DNA of 10,058 bases from Ettlia oleoabundans (GCA_019693395.1 JAAMXP010003783.1:1-10058); one strand, 5' to 3'. Shown: positions 1 through 7,552, counted from the first letter of the stretch. Made by a program: numbers and translations. Notes: generated from the letters alone by a model not told the origin.

Positions 1-130
1 CCAGCTTTCCTCGCACAACCTATTTCTGCCGCGGGGTGGGGGGGTGCTAGCTGGGGTGCTGGCAGCTGGGCGTTGGGGGTTGGGGGCTGGGTTTTGTGCT
101 GGCACCTGGGTGCTAGGAGCTGGGTGCTAG
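1..130. repeat. G-rich degenerate short tandem repeat
   Basis: The plus strand carries many imperfect copies of a short word around GCTGGGTGCTAG, with variants such as GGGGTGCTAGC, GCTGGGCG, GGGGGCTGGG and GGGTGCTAGGAGC, mainly at 38-130. The strand asymmetry (G on plus, C on minus) and closely spaced runs of three to seven G would allow a G-quadruplex. It lies 3' of the minus-strand GCIP-like gene. No coding sense is visible. Whether it belongs to the 3' UTR or lies beyond it is unknown. Confidence 0.6.
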
Positions 131-510
131 ACAATACCACCAGCATCAACTTTGCATGCGTCTGCTGCACCGCTTGCATCGCAGACGCCCCGAGCCTTAA
201 TTTCATCGCTCCCGTCAGCACCAGCACCAGCTGCTGAAACAAACCGCTCTCCGAGTGTTAGCTGCAGCCCCTGCTTGCACCCCATGTGATATCACGGCCC
301 CAGCCAGAGGCTACGCAGGCCGGCCACCCGTAACCAGCACCCAGCTGCCACATCAGCTCCCATGGGCACCCGCTGCACCGCTAGCACGCATTTGCCCGCA
401 AGAGCGGTCAGAGGCTATGCTGTCTCGCTCTCATTAGCACCCGCACCCAACTGCCGCATGAGCTCCCCATGCGCCTGCTGCACCACACTCATCGCCTCCC
501 GCAACGCCGC
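126..510. repeat. About 105-base degenerate tandem repeat, four units, reaching into the last GCIP-like exon
   Basis: Landmark words recur at a regular spacing. CTGCTGCACC or a close variant ends at about 171, 281, 379 and 484, and each is preceded by a CAGCACC-CAGCTGC-like block starting near 131, 214, 331 and 433. The two right-hand units are the most alike: GCCAGAGGCTACGC at 303-316 corresponds to GTCAGAGGCTATGC at 407-420, and both hold the complement of a TAG stop followed by CCTCTG. The rightmost unit (407-510) is coding on the minus strand; the others have diverged and are noncoding. The two left-hand units are clearly weaker matches. Confidence 0.65.
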
Positions 511-3152
511 CGCCATCTTCTCATGCTGCTGCTGGTGCTGCGCTCCCTGCTGGGCGTGCTGCTGCTCCTGTGTGGTACCATCACCTGCAGTACTACCTGC
601 CGCTGCTTCTGCCCCTTCCGCCCCTCCTCCGGCTGCTGATGTAGCTGTGCCAGGCTGGGGGCACTCATCCATCAGCAGCTGGCAGCTGGTGGCCAGTGCT
701 TCTGCCGCTGAGGCGAGCTCCTCGGCGTCTTGTGGCGGGTAGGCGGCGGCTGCAGGGGGGGCAGGCGGAGGGAGCACAGAGGCATAGCGGAGCAATGGGA
801 AGGCTGTAGGAGGTCTGCGGCCTGGATTAACAGGCGCACGGTATGGCAAAGCACATGAAAAGTACGACAGCAAATGCCGACTGTTGAAGGCTGTGGTGTG
901 CTGTGCTGTCCTACAGTGCCGTTGTCCACATTGTGCACGGTGCCCGATGGCCAGCCGAGGCTGAAGTGATTGAGGCTGTTCTGCACATGAAGACTATGGT
1001 ACCGCCACTGCAATTTTCAGTACCTGCGCCGGTACCGCGCACCTGCGAGGTCATCGCACAGCGGGCCCAGCGTGCGCACATGGTACAGCATGGACTCCCA
1101 TCCCTCCACACCCTCTGCATCAAGCCCCTCTCTGCAGGTTGCAGCACGGCCCGGAGAGCAGCAGTACGGTTCAGGAGGGGGAGCAGTATGGTTCAGAGGA
1201 GGAGCAGTACAAAAAATGTGGACTCCCATGCGTGTCCCGCGCCTCTACACCTTGGCATTCGACCCACCTTCCCTCCCTCCCTACAGTTTGCCCCACAATA
1301 ACCACCACCACCATCACCTTAACTTTTAGAATGCATGAGTGGAGACAGATCGGAGTGCTCGGCGACTTGGCAGCCCTAACAAAAGGTTAGAGCACACAAA
1401 TCGCTGCCGCAATTTGTTTTCACTGCCCCCAAATGCACGAACTTCAGCTTGCATGCAGGTAGCTTTTCATGATATAGCCGCACTCCAACAACACACGGCC
1501 AGACGCTCCCCAGGAACCGCCCCTGCGCCCCCCCGTGCCCGTGCCCCTCCCGCCCCCCCCCCCACCACACACACACACCATACACAAACGCACCTTTCAG
1601 CGAGAAGGAGCTTCACCACCGAGCGTACCACGCCCACTGTAGCTGCCAACATGCCGCGCACGCGCACCGCCACCGCCAGCTGTTCTGCAGTAAATTCCTC
1701 GTCTTCAAACCCAAAGCCAACATCAGAAGCCTCATCTGATGCAGCGGCTACCTCAGCCTCCCTATCTTCCCCAGCCTCCTGCTCTTGCTGCTGCTGTTCC
1801 CCCTGCTGCTTGCTGCTCATGGCGCCGCCGCCTGTGCTGCCGTTGGCTGCGGCTGCGCCTGCCGTGCGTGCGCTGCCCTGGTCTGCCTCTGCTGCTTCTC
1901 CTGTGTCCGCCCCTGCCTCTACCTCTGCTGCGGCAGCTTCTGCCTCCTGAATCGCTTCGTCGAGCTCTTTCTGGGCATCTGTCAGCTGCTTCAGCACCTG
2001 CAGATTGTTGCAGAGACAAAGTGCCGGCAGATTGAGGGTAGCAACCAGCGGTAGACGCACACGGGCGAGTCAGACGGCAGGTGGGAGCGCCATCGGCAAC
2101 TGGACAGAGCCTGGCGAGCAGTTACCAATTCTGTCGGATTGCAAGTGGGCTGACGAAACTTCTCCTAGCCAGCTGTTGAACAACACACACCGTCGCTCCC
2201 TCCGACGCAAACCTGCCTGTCTAAAACCTACACCCACCCACCACCGTAACCAATCTATCCTCACTAAATGCGCCTGCCAACTTGTCACTTAATTAAGAAA
2301 CCCAAGTGCACACCCGATAGTTATGATGCGCTCGCAAACCCGCCTTCAACTGCCGCCCACCCACCAGCATGATCGCGCGGCCTATGGCGGTACGGCTGTC
2401 CAGCGGCGCCTTCTCGGCAGCTTCCAGCATCTCCAGGCAAAACCCGCTCAGCATCATCAGTTGCGAGTCACGGGCCCCGCCCACCACAGCACCCCTGCAG
2501 GCAGGCAGCACAGACAGGCGAAGGCCCCAGCAGCAGAGATCAGCAGGAACCAGCACACCAGCACACAGCACACCCAGAGAAAAAGCAGCGGTGCGGTAGG
2601 CGGTTTGGTTGCAACCAAATGCTAGCAGGTGGGGTGTGTGCTGATTGAAAGCTGACAGGCTGGGTTGCTGCCAAGCTGCCAACCAAGAGTGCGGCAATCA
2701 AGTGCCCGACCAGCGACATTTTCGCTGCACTGCCGCCACAAGCTTCGCTTCGAGCCCAGCACCCACCTAGTTAGCGCTACGCAAGCCTCCACCACAGACG
2801 TTGCCGTCTGGTACAGACTCTGACGCAGTGTGGGGCCCCCTCCTCTGCCGCCGCCTGCCGCTATGGCGGTGTAGAGCATGCACAGTGTGCACACCACCTG
2901 CTGGAAGCCCCGCAGCAGTGCTTTTGCTTCCTCGTCTGTTGGGCTGCTGCCTGGCTGCTGCTGGCTGTACAGAAGGCCGGTCTTTGCCACCTCCATTCTC
3001 AGCAGCTGAACGGCGGATTGCACCTGCTGGAGAGAAGCTGGGGGGCAGCTGGCGTCACGGCTGTCTTTGAGAGAGGCCAGGGCAGCCTGCATCGTGGCAG
3101 AGGCATCCTCTGCAGCCTGCTGCACAGCCGCGCTTGCATTGCCGCCAGCCAT
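415..3152 (-). CDS. GCIP / cyclin-D1-binding protein 1-like protein (CCNDBP1 family), five exons
   Basis: Exons on the minus strand are 3152-2767, 2494-2365, 1997-1594, 1131-1043 and 803-415; all junction phases match and all introns are GT-AG. The product is about 465 aa. The order of conserved blocks follows animal CCNDBP1 (GCIP/HHM, about 360 aa): an N-terminal helical region ending in PTLRQSLYQTATSVVEA, then TAIGRAIML joined to VLKQLTDAQKELDEAIQEAE, then the acidic block DVGFGFEDEEF followed by a hydrophobic helix ending VVKLLLAER, then PLCDDLA, and a C-terminal helical part. Extra length comes from Ala/Glu/Gln-rich insertions in exons 3 and 5. In mammals the protein binds D-type cyclins and dampens CDK4/Rb/E2F signalling; its role in algae is unknown. 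The ATG at 3152 is the first Met in frame; an upstream TTG at 3263 is not a plausible start. A pyrimidine-rich acceptor (CTTCCCTCAG) just before the ATG leaves room for a 5' UTR intron. The CHCH-like gene ends 139 bases upstream. Confidence 0.82.
804..2766 (-). other. Four introns of the GCIP-like gene
   Basis: The introns are 2766-2495 (272 bases, GTGGGT...CTGCAG), 2364-1998 (367, GTGGGT...CTGCAG), 1593-1132 (462, GTGCGT...CTGCAG) and 1042-804 (239, GTGCGC...CTACAG). Phases are 2, 0, 2 and 1. The third intron carries a TG repeat and a long G run shortly after its donor (complement of 1549-1580). The last donor has a second in-phase candidate a little downstream (CGCAG, then GTACTG, near 1022-1027), but the GTGCGC choice joins PLCDDLA to the next exon without extra residues. 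Confidence 0.75.
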
Positions 3153-3291
3153 GGGTCCAACCTGTGACTGAGGGAAGGGGGGTGGGGCTGAAGATAGCTG
3201 CGGCTTGCCACACGGCTGCACAGCAGCGGCAACCACAAGCTGTGCCAGCAAAGGAGTGAGCAAGCTCTGGCTCTTGGAAGGATTACTGGCC
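3153..3291 (-). other. Short ATG-free, TGTAA-free gap between the CHCH-like and GCIP-like reading frames
   Basis: Only 139 bases lie between the CHCH-like stop (3292-3294) and the GCIP-like ATG (3152-3150). On the transcribed strand the gap contains no ATG in any frame, and neither exon nor the intron of the CHCH-like gene has another ATG after its own start. There is no TGTAA, the usual green-algal poly(A) signal. Near the GCIP start a C/T-rich stretch ends in CAG and could be a splice acceptor. The gap could be the intercistronic spacer of a dicistronic mRNA, or a compressed 3' end plus 5' leader. Confidence 0.5.
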
Positions 3292-3598
3292 CTACTGCTG
3301 AGAGCGCTGCTGTTCTGCCGCCTGCGAGTCTGGCTTGGCTTTGCTGCAGGCCCGCTGGAAGGCGTTAATCTCCTCTAGACACTGCAGTAGTGACCAACAG
3401 AGAGGACGGGTTGGAGATAAAGCGCTGCAGAAGCGGTGGCAAGCGGCAAACAAGTGAGCAGCCGCGGAGGCGGCAGCAGCGGCAGCGGCCCACTTCCTGC
3501 CGCACCTTTTGGCGGTCACCCTTGTTCTCCTTCAGGCACTTTTGAAGCGCAGCCACGTCACACGGCGAGAGCTGTTGCAGTGACTCCGCCTGCGACAT
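3292..3598 (-). CDS. Small four-cysteine CHCH-like protein (60 aa), two exons
   Basis: Exons are 3598-3506 (31 codons) and 3381-3292 (29 codons plus TAG), joined in phase 0 across a 124-base intron with donor AAG/GTGCGG and acceptor CTACTGCAG. The 60-residue product has four cysteines at positions 13, 21, 32 and 43 inside two short amphipathic helices (PCDVAALQKC and KCLEEINAFQRAC), followed by a polar Gln-rich tail. This resembles CHCH/twin-cysteine proteins imported into the mitochondrial intermembrane space by Mia40, but the spacing is C-x7-C and C-x10-C instead of the usual pair of C-x9-C. I cannot name the subfamily. An in-frame ATG at 3724 would add 42 hydrophobic residues, but a GTGAGT donor-like site at 3709 suggests that part may be a 5' leader with an intron. 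The ATG at 3598 fits the family size better; its context (T at -3, T at +4) is weak. Confidence 0.66.
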
Positions 3599-4013
3599 GC
3601 AATGAATAGTGAAGTCAGCGACGCATGTAAGGTGCTGAAGCGCTGGGCATACAATCATTGCTGCCAACAATAAGAAGCAGGCATGCAGCGCAGAACTGAA
3701 CAGACTCACAGGGATGCTGTTCATGCCGGGTCGGTGGGTGCCTTGTGTTTTGCTGAACTGACTGCGTAAAACAGTTGGCTAGCCCACGTGGTCTGTGGTG
3801 GATCTCCCCCTGCCTAACGTACTGCAGCGGTGGGTGTGTACCAGGAATGCGCTGGCCGCAACACCATCCCGCAGCAAGGTGCTCGTCTTCTACATTGCTG
3901 TGCAGGTCTCACATGATTATATAGTTACAAACGGCATGGTGTGTATAGTACAGAGGGGTGCAGCAAAGGCAGGCTGCGGTGATTTCTTCGTGCTGCAGCT
4001 GCATGGACACAGC
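3599..4013 (-). promoter_or_regulatory. Spacer: 3' flank of the CREG-like gene and leader/promoter of the CHCH-like gene
   Basis: This 415-base stretch holds no convincing conserved exon. The part next to 4013 must contain the CREG-like 3' UTR, and the part next to 3599 the leader and promoter of the CHCH-like (and perhaps GCIP-like) transcription unit. On the minus strand, short upstream ATGs occur, for example at 3625, which is followed soon by a stop. A consensus-like donor, CCT/GTGAGT at 3709, may start a leader intron. I see no clear TATA box. Confidence 0.4.
3925..3929 (-). terminator. Probable TGTAA poly(A) signal of the CREG-like gene
   Basis: TGTAA is the common green-algal polyadenylation signal. 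On the minus strand it occurs here, about 85 bases after the CREG-like stop codon, and it is the only copy in the spacer. The cleavage site would be expected 10-20 bases further down the minus strand, near 3905-3915. Confidence 0.55.
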
Positions 4014-5224
4014 CTACACATCAGCGGCCATGCCGGCTGTGCCGCCGCCATCCAAACCTGCTGCAAAGTAATCTGCTGGGCTGATGTCATGCGGTCCACC
4101 ATACCAGTCCAGCAGCCGCGCAGTGGCAATGTGCAGCTCATATCTGCAAGCAGGAACGCCAGGGTGGCATCGTGTCTCCGTAGCAGAAGGGCAGGCCTCC
4201 ACGAGCCGGTGGTGGTGGCGACAGCTTGGAGGGCCCAAATGGCACTGTCCGTTGCAGCAGACCTTTATGCTCTTGCATGCTCACACAGCAGTTGCAGTTT
4301 TCCGCCCCAACTTTCTTCCCCCTCACATGCGGAAAGCGTGCCCTGCTGGCCAGCCAGGCATGTCCGGATGGCGCGGAAACAGCAGCCGCTCCGCTTCTGC
4401 CACCTGCATAAGGCACGTACGACCAGGTTCAGGGGATTTGAGTTGGGGAAAACATGCACAACACACACTTACAGCAGGCAGAATTGCGCCCCTGGGCTTG
4501 AGGACATCCAACTTCTACTGCAGGTGAACTTGCTCCCTCATCAGGCCTGAAACCCACCCATAGCAACCACTCCTCCTCCCGGTGCCGCTGCTGCCCACCC
4601 CACCTGGTGCTCCGGAACAGGTTTCAGCCTGCCTGTTAGGCTGAGCTTGGCGCAGGTTGGATCCTCAGGATCCACGTCACTGCAGCTTCCCAGCAGCTGC
4701 GCTTCGCAAATGGTGAGGCTGGCGTTGGAGTTGTGGGCCAGGTCCTGGGCGGTGGCATCCATGGAGGTGAGGTAGAACAGCAGGCGGCCTGTGGGCTGGC
4801 AGCTGCGGTGCGGCAGGCGGGACACGTACGTAAGGTCAGCCTAAGGCATGCACATTCAGGCCCTCCTCTCCCCCCAAGGACAGCCTGAGGCATGCACAAT
4901 CCGTCCCCCCCCCCCGTCCCCCCCCCTCCGCGGGCCCCCAACACACCAACACCCACACCCACACACATTAATACGCCCCCCACAAAAAAGTTTCTTATAG
5001 CTGCTTGTAGCTGCCACAGTGTGACCATGCAGGGAGCACTTGCCAACAGTGAGAACGTCATGTTGTAGGCAATATGCACTAGGCCGCACCTGGGACCATC
5101 TGCATACGACAGGGCATTGCCAAAGGCCACCCCGCCCAGGTGGCGCGAGGTGGTGCTGACTGTGCCCCACGTGTTTTGGTGAACCAGCCAGCGCGCCATG
5201 CGGGCATACTCTGTGTACTGCGGC
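4014..5224 (-). CDS. CREG-family protein (cellular repressor of E1A-stimulated genes like), four conserved exons; N-terminus uncertain
   Basis: Conserved exons on the minus strand are 5224-5090, 4802-4604, 4403-4327 and 4143-4014 (TAG stop). All introns are GT-AG with matching phases 2, 0 and 2. The joined protein reads MARWLVHQNTWGTVSTTSRH at its start, then FGNALSYADGP, LLFYLTSMDATAQDLAHNSN, the N-A-S sequon, DPEDPTCAKLSLTGRLKPV, RHPDMPGWPAGHAF and LLDWYGGPHDISPADYFA. These are the CREG landmarks (W-G in the first strand, S-DGP, DP-P-C-K--L-G, HP-M--WP-H-F, GGP). The fold is a flavin-reductase-like split barrel; animal CREG1 is a secreted/lysosomal glycoprotein that promotes differentiation, and plant homologues are poorly studied. 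From the ATG at 5199 the protein has about 171 residues, close to a mature CREG, but no signal peptide. The exon appears to open at an acceptor (5226-5225), so an upstream exon is likely; see the separate entry. Confidence 0.85.
4144..5089 (-). other. Three introns of the CREG-like gene
   Basis: The introns are 5089-4803 (287 bases, GTGCGG...CCGCAG), 4603-4404 (200, GTGGGG...ATGCAG) and 4326-4144 (183, GTGAGG...TTGCAG). The first carries long C runs on the plus strand at 4903-4930 (G runs in the transcript) and a TG-rich block (complement of 4941-4968). Reading across the junctions gives uninterrupted CREG homology, which supports each boundary. Confidence 0.78.
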
Positions 5225-5377
5225 CTGCAAGGCAGGCGATAAATTGCAGAGGGTTGTGTTCATTCGCAAGATGCGTTCTGCAGCTGTGCCCGTCAGGAGA
5301 GGTTGGTTGACAGATGAAACAACGGGAGATGAAACAACGGAGGCCGCCGTGCTGCGCCGCCTGCTGCCGCCTGCTAC

Positions 5378-5565
5378 CGTCCAATAGGGGTAGCAGCCCC
5401 CTGACGCACAACCGATCGGTACATCAACAGTGACCATCTTGCCTTGGGAATTCCGGGCAGGCAAGTCGCGCTCCTGGTGGCACGCGCAACCCTGACGCTC
5501 CCAAAAGGGTTGTTGTCGCCAATACGGCGAGTATCGGAATGTAGCACATCATCATTGTGCTGCAT
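5378..5565 (-). CDS. Possible first exon of the CREG-like gene (tentative)
   Basis: The conserved CREG exon begins with one base that completes a codon, so it needs a preceding exon ending in phase 2. An open frame from the ATG at 5565 runs without a stop to GGACG/GTAGCA, where a donor at 5377 would end it in phase 2. A 153-base intron (5377-5225) would then lead to the TTGCAG acceptor. The result would be a 62-residue Arg/Ser/Ala-containing N-terminus running into RPQYTEYARMARW. It does not look like a secretory signal; it is more like an organelle presequence. A different upstream exon, or translation simply from Met 5199, is equally possible. Confidence 0.22.
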
Positions 5566-5828
5566 AGACGTGATCGACCCGTTAATGGCTGGCTATACTT
5601 ATGGGCAAACCCAGTTAGGACCAGTTAGAGTACAACAGGGCAATACACTCCCTCTGCATGCACATTAGACCCACAAAGCCGATGGCATCACCGACAACTT
5701 TGTTATATGTCAACCTCCATTTCCCAACGGGACCCATTGCCGCACCTTGCGACCTACCCTTCATCCACTGGCCTTAGCGTTTGCGGGCGGCATCGGCATT
5801 CTATCTGAGCAGTGACATCACTTGACCA
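5566..5828. promoter_or_regulatory. Divergent promoter region between the CREG-like and bL20m genes
   Basis: The CREG-like gene is read leftward and bL20m rightward, so both promoters must fit in roughly 260 to 600 bases, depending on where the CREG transcript starts. A short direct repeat, CCAGTTAGGA followed by CCAGTTAGAG, lies at 5610-5629, and a weak AT-rich word (CTATACTTAT) lies near 5593-5602. I see no convincing TATA box, and no open frame with family resemblance. Confidence 0.45.
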
Positions 5829-6689
5829 ATGAATAAGACGAAGATATTCCGTCTGGCAAAGGGGTTCAGAGGGCGCGCGAAGAACTGCCTACGCATTGCG
5901 CGGGAGAGGGTGGAAAAGTCGCTGCAATATGCATACAGGGACCGCAGGGTCAAGGTGCGGGAATGTACGACGCCTTGGCAGCTCCCTGGTTGGCGTCGGC
6001 GGCCTAACGGCTGCCGCCAGTGCCGCCTACTTGCGTGAGTTTGCAACTAGAACACGCTGCACATTAACCCCGAATGTTGTCTGTGGAACCCTGCTACGCA
6101 GAAGCGGGAGATGCGGTCGCTGTGGATCACTCGCATCACCGCTGGCAGCCGGCAGTATGGGGTGAGCCAATGCAAACCAATTCCGCGGCGCAATGGCCTG
6201 CCTAGCTTATCTTACTTCGCCCGACAGGGTTCCATTTCCATTCATTTGCATTTTCGTCGTTCAGTAGAAAATCTCCTCTTCCTGCTTTTTGTTTACACAT
6301 GTGTGTGCTGCCTTCACAGGCGATGACCTGCCATGGCCATTACAGCACCCTGCCAGTGGGCTACCCATGTTGCTGCCCTCCACCCCCCGCTGCGCCCACG
6401 CTCTTTCCCTCTTGCTTTCTCCTACCTCCACTCTTAAACTCCTCCTTGCCCTACCACAAATCCCCATCCACAGGTCAAGTACTCTCAACTCATCCACGGT
6501 TTGAAGCAGGAAAGCATCGAAGTCAACCGCAAGATGCTGTCCGAGCTAGCCATGAACGAACCTTACAGCTTTAAGGCGCTAGTGGATCAAGTGCGGTTCA
6601 TGCGAGGCGGCATAGGCACAAGCAGCAGCAGCAGCAGCGGCGGCAACAGCACTGTTGGCCGGGCAGCAGCAGCAGCGGGGCAAAAATAG
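5829..6689 (+). CDS. Mitochondrial large-subunit ribosomal protein bL20, nuclear-encoded, three exons
   Basis: Exons are 5829-5954 (42 codons), 6102-6161 (20) and 6474-6689 (71 plus TAG), all phase 0, giving 133 residues. Joined, the protein starts [20 protein letters not shown] and continues through [36 protein letters not shown] and [20 protein letters not shown] to [20 protein letters not shown]. This is bL20 from end to end: the basic N-terminal extension that binds 23S-type rRNA, then the globular C-terminal domain. bL20 acts in assembly of the large ribosomal subunit. As I recall, land-plant mitochondrial bL20 starts in much the same way without a cleavable presequence, and the wording is closer to that form than to plastid rpl20. 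The last 30 or so residues are a Ser/Gly/Ala-rich extension encoded partly by AGC/GCA repeats (6615-6685). The ATG context is CCA-ATG-A. Confidence 0.93.
5955..6473 (+). other. Two introns of bL20m
   Basis: Intron 1 is 5955-6101 (147 bases, AAG/GTGCGG...CTACGCAG). Intron 2 is 6162-6473 (312 bases, GGG/GTGAGC...CATCCACAG) with a strong C/T-rich 3' half from about 6365. Both are phase 0, and the protein reads across them without a gap relative to bacterial and plant bL20. Confidence 0.88.
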
Positions 6690-7550
6690 GCAGCCACGAT
6701 GCTAGCTGCTTCAGCCCCGCCCCATTGCGCTGACACCCTGTGCATTCCTACCTGTTCATTTCTGTACTGCCCTGTGTGCTCACTTCTCTGCTACTGCATT
6801 CTTTTTTGCTCTATATGTCTCCCCGCTGCCAGTGGGCTTTGGCAGCAAAACATGCTACCCCATCGAAGGTTCGCCCCCTTGCCTGTTTAAAATGCGCCAC
6901 TTTGTGAACTGATATCCCTCCTCTCAGGGTAGGGTGCACTCAAAGCACAGCATAAGAATTGATAGGGCAGCAGCTGCTACGCAGCATGTTGAAAGAAGGC
7001 CGGACGCAGCAGCAAGAGCCAACGTAAACGTAGGAACAGTGGGGCAAGTGGGCAAAAGCATTTGGCAGAGCACAGGCATGAGAGGGGTTGATGGCGGATA
7101 ATGTGGATTGCAGCCACGGGAGGGGTACAGGGCGGGCCTGGGTGGAAACAAAGATGGGGCGGGGGGGATAGCAAGGGGAGACCAAGCATGCAGCAAGCAA
7201 CGGAAAAAAAATGCACAAGCGGGAGAGTGTGATATGTGCAATGGCACGCCGCGGGGGCATTCGCAGGGTATCAAAGGGTACAGGGAGATTGAACAGGCTG
7301 GCACGGGAGCATTTGCCCAACCTGGTAAGCAGGCAATCACGCTAGCCAGGCAGAACACCGCGAAAGGCAAGTAAGGCCCAACACGCTCAGCAGACAGGCG
7401 AATGTGCTACGAGCATGTAATCGTGCTACGAGCAGGCAAACGTGCCTAGTACTTCGCCAGCGAGGTTGCGTGCTTGCTTGTTGCCCCTCAGCAGCGGGTG
7501 GGTATGTTATGGCTGTATCGCTAGGTATATTGATGGTTGATCAAGACTAA
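6690..7550 (+). other. 3' flank of bL20m: long noncoding stretch
   Basis: I find no exon with family resemblance on either strand. A small inverted repeat, GCTGCCA to TGGCAGC, at 6825-6846 could form a 7-base-pair stem in the bL20m 3' UTR. From about 6950 to 7370 the plus strand is purine-rich. Open frames here begin at non-ATG codons or have simple composition and are not credible. The convergent dynamin gene ends at 7803, so this stretch includes both 3' ends. Confidence 0.5.
7404..7434 (+). terminator. TGTAA flanked by a 12-base direct repeat; candidate bL20m poly(A) signal
   Basis: The only TGTAA on the plus strand downstream of bL20m is at 7416-7420, about 730 bases after the stop codon. 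It sits between two identical copies of GTGCTACGAGCA, at 7404-7415 and 7423-7434. Long 3' UTRs are common in chlorophytes, so this is a possible signal, but the distance makes it uncertain. Confidence 0.35.
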
Positions 7551-7552
7551 CT

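Noticed and set aside
362..742. Plus-strand frame with a Cys-rich run (CCCWCCAPCWACCCSC)
   Set aside because: The cysteines are the reverse complement of CAG/GCA codons for Gln and Ala in the last GCIP exon, not a metallothionein or other Cys-rich peptide.
1339..1950. Plus-strand open frame of 203 codons, Ser/Ala/Pro-rich
   Set aside because: It is antisense to GCIP exon 3 and intron 3; the low-complexity product mirrors Glu/Ala-rich coding on the other strand.
2767..3263. GCIP-like frame extended to a start at 3263
   Set aside because: The codon at 3261-3263 is TTG. The first in-frame ATG is at 3152, and homology begins downstream of it.
3795..4550. Plus-strand open frame of 251 codons
   Set aside because: It starts at GTG and is the antisense shadow of the last two CREG exons. 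Its composition is unremarkable and shows no recognisable domain.
6924..7370. Minus-strand open frame of 148 codons with hydrophobic stretches
   Set aside because: It lies in the bL20m 3' flank and has biased Pro/Cys/Ser/Leu composition from a pyrimidine-rich strand. There is no domain and no exon structure; it might look like a membrane protein only because of composition.
7108..7374. Plus-strand 88-codon frame after bL20m
   Set aside because: It begins at TTG, has simple Gly/Gln/Lys composition and no homology; most likely UTR or intergenic.
7404..7434. CRISPR-like repeat-spacer unit
   Set aside because: There are only two 12-base copies with a seven-base gap, in a spliced eukaryotic context. 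None of the short arrays in the window has CRISPR dimensions.
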